A DNA stretch of 64,000 bases. Source: Arthrobacter sp. StoSoilA2. Lineage in GTDB: Bacteria > Actinomycetota > Actinomycetes > Actinomycetales > Micrococcaceae. Shown here in pieces: positions 33,695-42,728 of the stretch; position 1 is the first letter of the stretch; each line of letters opens with the position of its first letter. The stretch spans positions 4,650,001 through 4,714,000 of the forward strand of contig NZ_AP024643.1 in NCBI RefSeq assembly GCF_019977195.1. The letters are read 5' to 3'. The notes under the pieces were generated by a model. It saw only the letters and a program-made list of their open reading frames with translations. It was not told where the DNA came from and made no database searches. A program made the translations under genes and the position numbers.

Positions 33695-33900
33695 ACGATG
33701 ATGTGGGTTCCTCCCCGCTCTGTATTGGACCTGAGAGATTCCGCAGGAATGGTTGCCTGCTTGCACCGTCGGTGAGCCCAGTTACCTGGACTGCTTTCCA
33801 GAGTTGCCTCGCCGTGGCGGTACGTGGGCCTGAGAGATTCCTGGGGAGGATTTGCTCCTACGGCGCCTGACTGGATGTACCGGCAGGACTCTCCCGCCAC
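33695..33900 (-). ncRNA. Tandem glycine riboswitch upstream of gcvP
   Basis: On the minus strand two aptamers follow each other. The first has GCGGGAGAGTCCTGCC, GCGCCGTAGGAGCAA and AATCTCTCAGGCCCA (about 33898-33795). After a short linker (ACTCTGGAAAGCAG) the second has CACCGACGGTGCAAG and AATCTCTCAGGTCC ending near AGAGCGGGGAGG. The paired GCAA-type and CTCTCAGG motifs are those of the cooperative two-aptamer gcvT riboswitch. It normally turns expression on when glycine is abundant. Confidence 0.93.
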
Positions 33901-33980
33901 AGATCAAAAGCATTGCGTCACGTCAGTGACACGGTTCACACCATAGCGGGTTATCTGGAAAAAGCGCAAGCAAGGGATAC

Positions 33981-35495
33981 CTACCGGTGCATTGCCTCGT
34001 GGATCTGGAGAGCGAACCACAACTGGGCAACAGTGGAGGTTTCACCCATGTCCAGCCCCGTCAATTCGCCGATTTTTCGTATCCGATAGATGATGGTTTG
34101 CCGATGCGCGAACAGGGCAGCTGCGGTCTTTTGCCAGGAACGCTGCGAGTCCAGATAGGTCCTCAGCGTGACGATGAGATCGCCTTCCTGGCTCTGCTCG
34201 TAATCGAAAATCGGGCCGAGGAGACGCCGGACCAGCGCAGTTCCTTCCTCGAAACCCGTCAGCCCCAGCCACGATGGTCCCTGCGCGTAACGGGCCAAGC
34301 CAAGCTTGTTCGCCCGGGCCGATCCGAGCGCCCACAGTGACTCCTGCAGCGCGCGCTGAATGCCGGCCACTGCCGCCGGAGCGCTGATCCCGATCGCGGC
34401 ATCCGCCCCTGCGCAATGCACCAAAATGTCGTCCGGCACATCAGCAGGGACCACGACGTGCAGCCGGTTGTTCCGCTTCAGGGAAGCCGACGCAACCCCG
34501 TGCCGCCACAGTTCGATGTGCACGTTAGCCAGCCTGTCGCCGTCGTCCGCTGCTTTATTGCCGGCGTCCGCGTAGAGCGAGGCGAGCAGGAAATCCTGGG
34601 GCGGAACATCAAAACCGGCCAGCCGGCTCTCCATCTCGGCCGCACCCAAACGTCCATCCATGGCCTGCAGCAGGAACTCACCCGCCAGCCGATGGCGGCC
34701 TTCAAGCGAGAGGACGATGCGCGAAAGCTGCAGTCCCAGCACCGTTGCGGCGTGCAGAAGTACGACGGCGTCCGGGTGCGGTTCGCTGTTGGGCAGCACC
34801 ACGAGGAGCGCGTTGGCGTGGGTCGGGATGTCCATGGTCAGCACGTGCCGGCCCCGGATCCGGTGCCACTGGAAGTTCTTACCCGCCAAGGACACATGCC
34901 CGGAAAGCGGAGCCCATTCATCCGCAAGGAACCCCGGGACCGGCTGTCCCTCCGGGTGCCAGGGATGCAGGCAGCGGCGGTCCACCACGAACAGCTCCGC
35001 ATCCAGTTCGGTGGCGAGCCGTTGGACCAGGCTCTGCCAATGGTCCTCCGAGGCGCCGGCCGTTCGGAGCAGGTCGTAAACCCTGGCCGTCTGCCGCAAG
35101 CGCCGGGACTCTTCGAGCAGGGAGGACTCGGCAACCGAGCGGGCGATCGCGATGAACGGCAGCGGGTAGGGGATGTTGATGAGCGGCAGCGGCAGCCGAT
35201 CGCAGGCCGCCAGGAAATCCTGCGTCAGCGGCGGCGCGTGCATCTTCTCGCCGATGGCCAAGGCGCTTGCCCCGCTGTCCATCAGTGCCTCTGCGAGCGC
35301 CACTTGTCCCGCGGCATCGGCGGGAATCGAGAGCCCATTGGTCATCATGAGCTCGCCGCCTGTGACCCATTCCCAGAGCCTGGGCAGATCGGAGGTGTGG
35401 GCCCAGGTGATCCGGTTGTCGCGGCCTGCGTCACCGGCCAGAAGGCTGAGCCCGAGTTGGGGTTCAGCCACGAGTTCGGCGACCGTGATTGCCAT
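33981..35495 (-). CDS. PucR-family transcriptional regulator
   Basis: 504 aa from the ATG at 35495 (AGGA ~9-12 nt upstream), where the conserved PucR N-terminal domain begins (TVAELVAEPQLGLSLLAGDAG; LPRLWEWVTGGELMMTNG). The middle is a GGDEF-like/CdaR segment and the C-terminus the PucR helix-turn-helix (LRTYLDSQRSWQKTAAALFAHRQTIIYRIRKI). The alternative ATG at 35570 would run through a palindrome at 35542-35557 and lacks a ribosome binding site. PucR proteins sense purine breakdown or amino-nitrogen compounds. It is divergent from the ureohydrolase operon and probably controls it. Confidence 0.88.
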   Translation of the reverse strand: MAITVAELVAEPQLGLSLLAGDAGRDNRITWAHTSDLPRLWEWVTGGELMMTNGLSIPADAAGQVALAEALMDSGASALAIGEKMHAPPLTQDFLAACDRLPLPLINIPYPLPFIAIARSVAESSLLEESRRLRQTARVYDLLRTAGASEDHWQSLVQRLATELDAELFVVDRRCLHPWHPEGQPVPGFLADEWAPLSGHVSLAGKNFQWHRIRGRHVLTMDIPTHANALLVVLPNSEPHPDAVVLLHAATVLGLQLSRIVLSLEGRHRLAGEFLLQAMDGRLGAAEMESRLAGFDVPPQDFLLASLYADAGNKAADDGDRLANVHIELWRHGVASASLKRNNRLHVVVPADVPDDILVHCAGADAAIGISAPAAVAGIQRALQESLWALGSARANKLGLARYAQGPSWLGLTGFEEGTALVRRLLGPIFDYEQSQEGDLIVTLRTYLDSQRSWQKTAAALFAHRQTIIYRIRKIGELTGLDMGETSTVAQLWFALQIHEAMHR

Positions 35496-35541
35496 CGGAT
35501 GAGGTCCTGACTCTATGATTCCCGGGGCCCGTTCCGGACTT

Positions 35542-35557
35542 TTAGACATTCGTCTAA
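35542..35557. promoter_or_regulatory. Palindrome between pucR and the ureohydrolase operon
   Basis: TTAGACATTCGTCTAA is a perfect 6+4+6 inverted repeat, 46 bp before the preferred pucR start and 115 bp before the ureohydrolase start, placed for control of both directions. Confidence 0.5.
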
Positions 35558-35672
35558 GCGTCTGGGCCATTTGTAGTCAATGTACCGCTATTCGCCGTGA
35601 CCCGCGTCACCAAGAATGGAATTACTTACTTCCCGCTCAATGGCGAGCACCCCTCACACCAAGGAACCGGCA

Positions 35673-36671
35673 ATGACAATCCACAAGCCCATCGGCCCTG
35701 TCGACGCAACCAAAGTCCCCCGGTATGCCGGACTCGGCACCTTCGCCCGCCTCCCCCAAATTGACCGCGTCCCGGACTATGACATTGCGATTGTCGGCGT
35801 ACCGTTCGACGGCGGAACCTCCTTCCGGCCCGGCGCCCGTTTCGGTCCTGCCGCGGTTCGCGAGGCCTCGCGTCTCCTGCGCCCGGGCTACCACCCGGAG
35901 CTCGACGTCGAACCCGTTTACGAAGCCCAGGTTGTGGACGCCGGCGACATCGCCTGCACGCCCTACGACATCACCCGCGCTGTTCGTGAGATCGAGGAGC
36001 AGGCGTTGCCCCTCATCAGCGAAGACAAGCGGCTGATCTCGATCGGCGGCGACCACACGATTGCCCTGCCGATGCTCAGGGCCCTGAACAAGGTCCATGG
36101 TCCGGTGGCTTTGCTGCACTTTGACGCACACCTGGATACGTGGGACACGTACTTTGACCAGCCCATTACGCACGGAACCATCTTCCGGCGGGCGTTCGAG
36201 GAAGGCCTCCTTGTGGAGGACAAGTCGATGCACGTCGGCATCCGTGGCCCTGTGTATGACCGCAATGACTTCCTCAGGGACCACGAGTTCGGGTTCCAGA
36301 TCATCCGCTGCTCGGACCTGGATGTCATCGGTGTCCCGGCGGCAATCCAGCAGGTGAAGGACAGGCTCGGCGACACCCCGGTGTACGTCTCCATCGACAT
36401 CGACGTCCTGGACCCCGCATTCGCTCCCGGTACGGGCACCCCGGAGATGGGCGGACTCCACTCCCGCGAACTCCTGGCCCTGCTCCGCGGCCTGAACGGC
36501 ATCAACATCGTGGGCGCCGACGTCGTGGAGGTCGCTCCGGCCTACGACCATGCGGACATCACAACCGTCGCTGCGGCCACCCTTGTTTTCGACCTTCTCG
36601 GCCTGATGGTGAACCGCAGCAAAGCCACTACAGTCCGTGAACTGGCTTCGACGTCCCGGAGCGCATCATGA
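35673..36671 (+). CDS. Ureohydrolase (agmatinase/guanidinobutyrase/guanidinopropionase family)
   Basis: 332 aa from ATG 35673 with CCAAGGAA upstream. All binuclear-metal ligands are present: GGDHTIA, HFDAHLDTWD, and SIDIDVLDPAFAPGTGTPE. It hydrolyses a guanidino group to urea; substrate loops (HVGIRGPVYDRNDF) are closer to guanidinobutyrase/guanidinopropionase-like members than to E. coli agmatinase, and a Ni-dependent guanidine hydrolase is also possible. The permease gene starts inside its stop (ATGA). The downstream aldehyde dehydrogenase suggests that guanidinobutyraldehyde/guanidinobutyrate or putrescine-type intermediates are involved. Confidence 0.88.
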   Translation: MTIHKPIGPVDATKVPRYAGLGTFARLPQIDRVPDYDIAIVGVPFDGGTSFRPGARFGPAAVREASRLLRPGYHPELDVEPVYEAQVVDAGDIACTPYDITRAVREIEEQALPLISEDKRLISIGGDHTIALPMLRALNKVHGPVALLHFDAHLDTWDTYFDQPITHGTIFRRAFEEGLLVEDKSMHVGIRGPVYDRNDFLRDHEFGFQIIRCSDLDVIGVPAAIQQVKDRLGDTPVYVSIDIDVLDPAFAPGTGTPEMGGLHSRELLALLRGLNGINIVGADVVEVAPAYDHADITTVAAATLVFDLLGLMVNRSKATTVRELASTSRSAS

Positions 36672-38101
36672 ATGCGCCCTTGGCCACCCACGAAGTTCCC
36701 CGGCTTGAGGACAAAACCATCCAGCCGATCCCGCTGAATGAGCGGCACGGCAAGGCGCGCGATCTCTTCACCATCTGGTTCGGTTCCAACATCATGATCA
36801 TGACCATCGTGACCGGCGGACTTGCCACCACGGTATTCGGCCTCGGTTTCGTGCCGGCGCTGGTGGGCATCATCATCGGCAACGTCGTGGGCGGCATCTT
36901 CATGGCGCTGCACTCGGCCCAAGGCCCCCAGCTGGGCGTGGCGCAGATGATCCAGACCCGCGGCCAGTTCGGCTCCTTCGGCGCCCTCTTGATCGTGGTC
37001 ATCGTGGTCATCATGTACGTCGGGTTCTTCGCCGCAAACCTCGTCTTTGGCGGAGAAGCAATGGCCGCGGTCAGCCCCGGCATCAGCGTGGATGCCGGCA
37101 TCATCATCATCGGCGTGGTCAGCGTCATCGCCACGATTTTCGGTTACCGGCTCATCCACGCCTATGCCAGGATCCTCAGCGTTGCAGCGGGCCTGGCTCT
37201 GTTGCTCGCCTTCGTGTGGATCCTCGTTGTCCACGGCCTTCCCGCCAGCTTCCTTGCGGAGGGCAATTTCAACTGGGTTGGCTTCATGGGGACCATCTCC
37301 GTCTCGGCCCTGTGGCAGCTGGCCTACGCGCCCTACGTCTCCGATTACTCCCGCTACATGCCGCAGGGCACGGGGTCGGCACCGGCATTTTGGGCTTCCT
37401 ACTCGGGCTGCGTCCTGGGAACGTTGTTCCCCATGATCCTCGGCGCCTTGGTGGGCACGCTCGCCATGACCATGAGCGCCGACAACGTCGAAATCGTTGG
37501 CAGCCTGGGTGCGTTGCTGCAGCCGTGGACCCTGATCATCGTGGGCATCTTCTGCCTGGGTGTCGCGGCGTCCAACGCCATGAACCTCTACTGCGGCGTC
37601 CTGTGCACTCTGACCATCGGCCAAACCTTCAAGCCGTCCTGGTTGCCACGCGCCAAGACCCGCAGCATCGCGGCCCTCATCCTCTTCGTCGTCGCAGTCT
37701 CCATCGCCTTGTTCGCCCGCGACAACTTCATCCTCTTCTACACCAACTTCCTCTCCTTCCTGATGTACGTCCTGGTCCCGTGGACTGCCATCAACCTGGT
37801 GGACTACTACCTTCTGCGGCACGGCGACTACCGGGTTGAGGACTTCTTCAAGCGCGACGGCGGTGTGTACGGGCGGTTCAATTGGGTCGCCATCGGCTCC
37901 TACCTGGCAGGCGCCCTGATCCAGGTTCCCTTCTCGGCAACCGCAATCTACACCGGCCCCCTCGCGGCCGCGTTGGGAGGGGTGGACATCTCCTGGCTCG
38001 TCGGCCTCGTAGTGGTTGCTCCCCTCTACTACTTCGCGGCACGCGTGTTCCGGAAAAAGACGGAAGCCGCCCCCTTTCCATCCCCTGCACTCGCAAACTG
38101 A
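36668..38101 (+). CDS. NCS1-family permease (cytosine/purine/hydantoin type)
   Basis: 477 aa, twelve predicted spans. NCS1 marks: the N-terminal WFGSNIMIMTIVTGGLATTVFGLG, the TM6 region WQLAYAPYVSDYSRYMP and the NLVDYYLLRHGDY motif typical of CodB/PurP-type proteins. It overlaps the ureohydrolase by 4 nt. It should import the substrate of the pathway, perhaps a guanidino compound, although known NCS1 substrates are nucleobases, allantoin, hydantoins or thiamine precursors. Confidence 0.88.
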   Translation: MNAPLATHEVPRLEDKTIQPIPLNERHGKARDLFTIWFGSNIMIMTIVTGGLATTVFGLGFVPALVGIIIGNVVGGIFMALHSAQGPQLGVAQMIQTRGQFGSFGALLIVVIVVIMYVGFFAANLVFGGEAMAAVSPGISVDAGIIIIGVVSVIATIFGYRLIHAYARILSVAAGLALLLAFVWILVVHGLPASFLAEGNFNWVGFMGTISVSALWQLAYAPYVSDYSRYMPQGTGSAPAFWASYSGCVLGTLFPMILGALVGTLAMTMSADNVEIVGSLGALLQPWTLIIVGIFCLGVAASNAMNLYCGVLCTLTIGQTFKPSWLPRAKTRSIAALILFVVAVSIALFARDNFILFYTNFLSFLMYVLVPWTAINLVDYYLLRHGDYRVEDFFKRDGGVYGRFNWVAIGSYLAGALIQVPFSATAIYTGPLAAALGGVDISWLVGLVVVAPLYYFAARVFRKKTEAAPFPSPALAN

Positions 38102-38122
38102 CCTATCTGAAAGCGAATTGTC

Positions 38123-39652
38123 ATGACCCTCACAGACACTGCACACCCCGAAACCGTCCAGTTCACCGTTCGACGCACGTCCTCTGACCATGGCAGCAGC
38201 CTGCCTCCGCAGCTGCCCCTGCCTCCCGCAGGGCACTTCATCAACGGATCGTTCGTCCCGGGCTCCACCGGTCAGCTGATCGACGTCGTGGATCCCACCA
38301 CCGAGCAGGTCATCGCCTCAGTGCAGGCGGGCACGGCGGACGATGTCGACGCCGCTGTAGAGGCCGCCGTCGTCGCCCAAAAGACCTGGGGGGCTACTAC
38401 CCCCAAGGAGCGCGCGGACGTCCTGAACCTGATCGCCAACATTATTGAGGAGAACCGGCAAGCGTTCGAGCTCATCGAGTCCGCCAATACCGGCAAGCCG
38501 CAGGCAGTGGCCGAGGACGACGTCACCAGCACCATCGATACGTTCCGTTTCATGGCCGGCGCCTCCCGCACGCTGACTTCCATGGCCGGCGGCGACTACG
38601 CCACTGACCACACCTCCGTGATCCTCCGCGAACCCGTGGGCGTCGTCGGCGTCATTACCCCCTGGAACTACCCGCTGCTGATGGCCGCCTGGAAGATCGC
38701 ACCGATTCTGGCCGCCGGCAACAGCATCGTCCTCAAGCCCTCCGAGCAGACCCCCTTGTCCACGCTGAAGCTGGCCGAACTGCTCGCCGGACGGATCCCG
38801 GACGGGATCCTCAACGTGGTCACTGGCCAGGGGCGCACTGTTGGACAGCGGCTTTCGGAGCACCCATCGATTGCTTTGGTCGCCCTGACGGGCAGCGTCG
38901 TTAGTGGCCAGGCCGTTGCGGAAACTGCGGCAAAATCCGTGAAGCGCGTCCACCTGGAACTTGGCGGCAAAGCCCCGGTTGTTGTCTTCCCCGACGCCGA
39001 TCTTCGCGCCGCCGCCGCTGGAGTCCGCAACGCAGGATTCTGGAATGCCGGCCAGGACTGCGGTGCTGCCTGCCGCGTGCTGGTCCACGAGTCCGTGGCC
39101 GAGGAATTCACCGAGCACTTGGTACGCGAAGTCAGCACGCTGGTGGTCGGCGCACCCGAGGCTGGGGACGACGTCGAAATCGGTCCCATGATCTCCCGGC
39201 CCCACTTTGAACGCGTCAAGGAATCCTTGGCCGAAGCCCGCGAGGCGGGACTGAATATCGCGATTGGCGGCTCGGCACTGGAAGGTCCCGGCTACTTCAT
39301 CGAGCCAACGATCATCTCCAACGTCCCTGCCGGCGCGCACATCGCAACCCACGAAATCTTCGGCCCCGTGGTCACTGTGGAAACCTTCTCTTCCACTGAA
39401 GAAGCCGTCACCCGTGCAAACGAAAGCCCCTACGGACTGTCCGCCTCCGTGTGGACCAAGGACTCCAGCCTCTCCCTGCGCATTCCCAAGCAGTTGGACT
39501 TCGGCACCGTCTGGGTGAATGCGCACCTGGTCCTTGCGTGTGAGGTACCGTGGGGCGGATTCAAGGGCTCAGGGTATGGGCGCGACCTCTCGCTCTACGC
39601 CCTGGATGATTACTCGCGCACCAAGCACGTCATGATCAACCACGGCGCGTAA
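38123..39652 (+). CDS. NAD(P)-dependent aldehyde dehydrogenase, betaine/aminobutyraldehyde type
   Basis: 509 aa. Rossmann segment GVITPWNYPLLMAAWKIAPILAAGN, the general base Glu in HLELGGKAPVVVF (~275) and the catalytic Cys in NAGQDCGAACRVLV (~312). ITPWNYP and GQDCGAACR are characteristic of betaine aldehyde/4-aminobutyraldehyde dehydrogenases, matching 4-guanidinobutyraldehyde or 4-aminobutanal oxidation. The first ~30 residues are extra and poorly conserved. 21 nt after the permease. Confidence 0.9.
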   Translation: MTLTDTAHPETVQFTVRRTSSDHGSSLPPQLPLPPAGHFINGSFVPGSTGQLIDVVDPTTEQVIASVQAGTADDVDAAVEAAVVAQKTWGATTPKERADVLNLIANIIEENRQAFELIESANTGKPQAVAEDDVTSTIDTFRFMAGASRTLTSMAGGDYATDHTSVILREPVGVVGVITPWNYPLLMAAWKIAPILAAGNSIVLKPSEQTPLSTLKLAELLAGRIPDGILNVVTGQGRTVGQRLSEHPSIALVALTGSVVSGQAVAETAAKSVKRVHLELGGKAPVVVFPDADLRAAAAGVRNAGFWNAGQDCGAACRVLVHESVAEEFTEHLVREVSTLVVGAPEAGDDVEIGPMISRPHFERVKESLAEAREAGLNIAIGGSALEGPGYFIEPTIISNVPAGAHIATHEIFGPVVTVETFSSTEEAVTRANESPYGLSASVWTKDSSLSLRIPKQLDFGTVWVNAHLVLACEVPWGGFKGSGYGRDLSLYALDDYSRTKHVMINHGA

Positions 39653-39680
39653 GCCTTCAAACAAGCAACGGAGCTTAGCA

Positions 39681-40958
39681 ATGACCACCAAAGACCTTTC
39701 CCGCGCCGCCACTCCTACGGCACCTTTTGGAACAGACATCACCTGGACCAACTGGGGCGGGAACCAGAGCGCGACGCCGGCCTTCACCGTCCGGCCAAGG
39801 AACGAACAAGAAGCGCTCGACGCCGTCCGTTTCGCCATTCGGGAAGGCCTGCCTGTGCGGGCGGTCGGCTCAGGGCACTCGTCCTCACCTCTTGTTCAGA
39901 CTGGCGGCGTCCTGATGGACATGTCCGGGCTCTCCGCGATTACAGGAACTGACAAGGCCGGGCGTCGCGCCCGGGCCCTTGCCGGAACCACGATCAATGC
40001 CTTTGGAGATCCGCTGTGGGAGCAGGGTCTGGCCCTGGGCAACCAAGGCGACATCGACAAGCAGCAAATCGCCGGCGCACTGGCCACCAGCACCCACGGG
40101 TCCGGGAAGCACCTGGGCAGCTTCTCGTCCAACCTCCGCTGGGTGAAGCTCATCAACGGCTATGGCGACATCGTGGAAATCGGCGAAGGTCAGCTCCGCG
40201 AACTCCGGGCCGCCCAGGTGGCTCTAGGTACGCTGGGTGTTTTCCTGGAGGTGGAGCTGGCTGTTGAGGACAGCTACTACCTGCAGGAACAGATCACCTA
40301 TCCCACCTGGGCTGAAACTGCCTCGACGTGGCAGGACGATCTTGACAACAACAGGCACTACTCGTTCCTATGGTGCCCGGAGAACGATTCCTGCGAGCTC
40401 CTGGATCTTCCTGGCGCACCCGGCCTGAGCATGGCCAACCGGAGCTACACCAAGCGGTATAACGTTGCTTCCATTGAGGACGAGCGCGGGATTTCGACCG
40501 TGGAAGGTGCCCGGCTTGACCGCTCGTACCGGATCTATCCTGGCGGCTTCACCACCCAGTTCCACGAACTTGAGTACTTCGTCCGCAGCGAGGACGGCTT
40601 TGCCGCCGTCGAGGCCATCCAGGAGCTGATCCGCAGCAAGTATCCCGAGCAGAAGTACCCCGTCGAGGTCCGCTGGGTGAAGGCCGACGACGCCTACATG
40701 TCCCAGTTCCAAGGGCGAGACAGCACCGTCATCACGCTGACCACCGAGCCCGGAACCGACTACTGGCAGTTCTTCCGGGACGCCGACGCCGTCCTGCAGG
40801 AATTCGAGCCGAGGGCCCACTGGGGGAAGATCCACTTCATGACACGGGGCCGCCTTGAGCGTCTCTACCCCGAGCTGGACACCTTCATCCAGGTCCGGCG
40901 TGAATTCGATCCCCGCGGAATCTTCCTGAACGACCACACCCGGGCCCTCGTAGGCTGA
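39681..40958 (+). CDS. FAD-linked oxidase of the aldonolactone oxidase (ALO) family
   Basis: 425 aa from ATG 39681. The N-terminal FAD-binding domain has VGSGHSSSP; its His is the usual covalent FAD attachment. Later segments include GALATSTHGSGKHLGSFSS, and the C-terminal ALO domain ends HWGKIHFMTRGRLERLYP...FDPRGIFLNDHT. Relatives oxidise sugar lactones (L-gulono- or D-arabinono-1,4-lactone) or polyols with O2. Its place at the end of a ureohydrolase-permease-aldehyde dehydrogenase operon is unusual, so it may oxidise an amine or alcohol precursor of the aldehyde. Substrate unknown. Confidence 0.85.
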   Translation: MTTKDLSRAATPTAPFGTDITWTNWGGNQSATPAFTVRPRNEQEALDAVRFAIREGLPVRAVGSGHSSSPLVQTGGVLMDMSGLSAITGTDKAGRRARALAGTTINAFGDPLWEQGLALGNQGDIDKQQIAGALATSTHGSGKHLGSFSSNLRWVKLINGYGDIVEIGEGQLRELRAAQVALGTLGVFLEVELAVEDSYYLQEQITYPTWAETASTWQDDLDNNRHYSFLWCPENDSCELLDLPGAPGLSMANRSYTKRYNVASIEDERGISTVEGARLDRSYRIYPGGFTTQFHELEYFVRSEDGFAAVEAIQELIRSKYPEQKYPVEVRWVKADDAYMSQFQGRDSTVITLTTEPGTDYWQFFRDADAVLQEFEPRAHWGKIHFMTRGRLERLYPELDTFIQVRREFDPRGIFLNDHTRALVG

Positions 40959-40978
40959 TCCCACTAAAGAACCCGACG

Positions 40979-41055
40979 CTCTCTCACATCCACACCCCCA
41001 GGCGGCATCCCTCTCTCACATCCACACCCCCAGGCGGCATCCCTCTCTCACATCC
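40979..41055. repeat. 32-bp tandem repeat, 2.4 copies
   Basis: CTCTCTCACATCCACACCCC plus CAGGCGGCATCC repeats exactly at 40979-41010 and 41011-41042; a third partial copy ends at 41055. A TTGACA element (41058-41063) follows directly. It lies between the oxidase gene and mscL. Confidence 0.9.
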
Positions 41056-41137
41056 CCTTGACACCCGTTTGAAACCTGCAAGTGGTAGTTTGTTCTCTGC
41101 CTAAGCCACACACCCGTACCCATCCGGAGGACATTCC

Positions 41138-41590
41138 ATGCTTAAGGGTTTCAAGGACTTCATACTTCGCGGCAACGTGATTGAACTGGCCATTGCCGTC
41201 GTCATCGGCAGTGCCTTCACCGCTCTCGTAGCAGCCTTCACCAACCACATCATCAACCCCGTGATTGCTGCGGCCGGCGGCATGAATGCCGAAGGGCTTG
41301 GCTTCAAGATCTGGGAGAACAACCCGGCCACGTTCGTCGACTTCGGCGCGGTGCTGACTGCCCTTGTGACCTTCGTGATCACTGCGGCAGTGGTCTACTT
41401 CATCTTCGTGGCGCCCATGAACAAGATCAATTCCATGGTTAAGGACCGCCTCTCCACCGAAGAACCCGAGGAAGAACCGCTGCCTGCGGATACCGCACTG
41501 CTGGCCGAGATCCGGGATCTCTTGAAGGACGCAGCGGCCCACCGTGGCACGGACCGCGATTCGGACCTCGACCCGGACAGCGTCCGCTAG
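41138..41590 (+). CDS. mscL: Large-conductance mechanosensitive channel
   Basis: 150 aa. TM1 LRGNVIELAIAVVIGSAFTALVAAF matches the MscL pore helix; TM2 is FVITAAVVYFIFVAPM. A charged C-terminal helix follows (EEPEEEPL and ALLAEIRDLLKD). CCGGAGGAC lies upstream of ATG 41138. It opens under membrane tension to release solutes during osmotic down-shock. Acts alone, ending at a strong terminator. Confidence 0.97.
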   Translation: MLKGFKDFILRGNVIELAIAVVIGSAFTALVAAFTNHIINPVIAAAGGMNAEGLGFKIWENNPATFVDFGAVLTALVTFVITAAVVYFIFVAPMNKINSMVKDRLSTEEPEEEPLPADTALLAEIRDLLKDAAAHRGTDRDSDLDPDSVR

Positions 41591-41640
41591 GTCCGAGCAG
41601 TAACGACCAAGCCCGAGCGTTCCTTCCCGGTTGCTTTGCA

Positions 41641-41678
41641 AAGCCCGGCGTTCCCACCGCGGGAACGTCGGGCTTTTG
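41641..41678 (+). terminator. Rho-independent terminator of mscL
   Basis: AAGCCCGGCGTTCCC (41641-41655) pairs with GGGAACGTCGGGCTT (41661-41675) through 15 bp with one G-U, then TTTT. 51 bp after the mscL stop. Confidence 0.9.
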
Positions 41679-41797
41679 CGTTGCCGGCGTTCGGCACAAA
41701 GCCACTAAGTGGGCAGGAGCGGAGCACCGACCAGCGTGTCCCGAGAACGTGACGCGGAGGCAACCGTCCCGAAACAGGCGAGGGGCAGCATGAAACC

Positions 41798-42697
41798 ATG
41801 AAGCCCAAAATGAGCTCTCCCGTTACTGCGGATCTTCGGTGCGATGTCTGCGGACAGTTGCCCGAACCGCCCAAGGCCCGGCTCACCTTGGCCAACATCG
41901 CGGTGATGCTTCCCATTGAACTGCTGGTTCACGCGGCGGTTGTGGAAACCCATCTTCCCTATGTGGCCAAAGTGCTGCTGCTGACCGTGACTGCCACAGT
42001 GCTGGTTATCTGGGTGGCCGAACCGTCGGCTGCCAAGGTCCTCCGGCGTTGGTTGCATGCGCCGGCCCTTCGCCAGCGGAACAAGCTGCACGCCGCACCT
42101 GCGTTGTGGCGGGCCCGAACCCTGCTGCGGGACCAGCCCGGGTCCCTGCAAAAAATCACCCATTCCTTGGCCAAGCTGGACACGAACATCCTCAGCATTC
42201 ACGTTCATCCGATGGATGCCCCGGGCCGCCAGGGTACACAGGGCGCCCAAATAGTGCTGGACGAGTTCGTCCTCTCCGCCCCGGGCGAAGTCACCGAACA
42301 TGAACTGCTGAAAGCACTCGACGACGGCGGCGGGCGTGAGTCACACGTGTGGCCAACCACAGCGCTTGCCATGGCTGATGGCCAAACCAAGGCCCTGAGC
42401 CTGGCCACCCGCATTGCCGGGAACCCGAATGAGCTTCCGCACGCGGTTGCCGAACTGCTTTCCGCCAAAGTGGTCCCCAACGACCCCGAGAACCCGGCAC
42501 CCGAGGCGAGTGCCGGCGTCGAACGTTCAACGGACATCCTGAAGATTCCTACCGCATGGCATGGACCGCTGGTCTTTTCCCGACCAGGCGAGCCGTTCAC
42601 GCCCGCCGAGTCCGCCCGCGCGCACCGGCTTGCTGAGCTCGCGGAGATTCTGGCATACAGTCCGGAAGCCTCCCCAAGTTCGGCATACCAGCGCTAG
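41798..42697 (+). CDS. Membrane protein with a cytoplasmic ACT-like domain
   Basis: 299 aa. CDVCG near the N-terminus (residues ~16-20) is a possible metal site. Two hydrophobic spans follow (LTLANIAVMLPIELLVHAAVV and VAKVLLLTVTATVLVIWV, ~30-75). The ACT-type ligand-binding domain (RTLLRDQPGSLQKITHSLAKLDTNILSIHVHP, ~108-165) resembles those of amino-acid sensing enzymes. The C-terminal ~100 residues are unassigned. It may couple a small-ligand signal to a membrane process; the partner is unknown. Confidence 0.75.
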   Translation: MKPKMSSPVTADLRCDVCGQLPEPPKARLTLANIAVMLPIELLVHAAVVETHLPYVAKVLLLTVTATVLVIWVAEPSAAKVLRRWLHAPALRQRNKLHAAPALWRARTLLRDQPGSLQKITHSLAKLDTNILSIHVHPMDAPGRQGTQGAQIVLDEFVLSAPGEVTEHELLKALDDGGGRESHVWPTTALAMADGQTKALSLATRIAGNPNELPHAVAELLSAKVVPNDPENPAPEASAGVERSTDILKIPTAWHGPLVFSRPGEPFTPAESARAHRLAELAEILAYSPEASPSSAYQR

Positions 42698-42728
42698 CCA
42701 GCACTCCTTCCCACTTACTACCCGAAAG

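Noticed and set aside
33670..33900. Small protein frames over the gcvP leader
   Set aside because: The region is fully explained by the tandem glycine riboswitch.
36542..38236. 564-aa open frame antisense to the NCS1 permease
   Set aside because: Very Asp/Glu/His-rich sequence that mirrors transmembrane codons; the + strand permease is clearly real.
40975..41060. CRISPR-like array
   Set aside because: The 32-bp units are directly adjacent without spacers, only 2.4 copies, and no cas genes are present.
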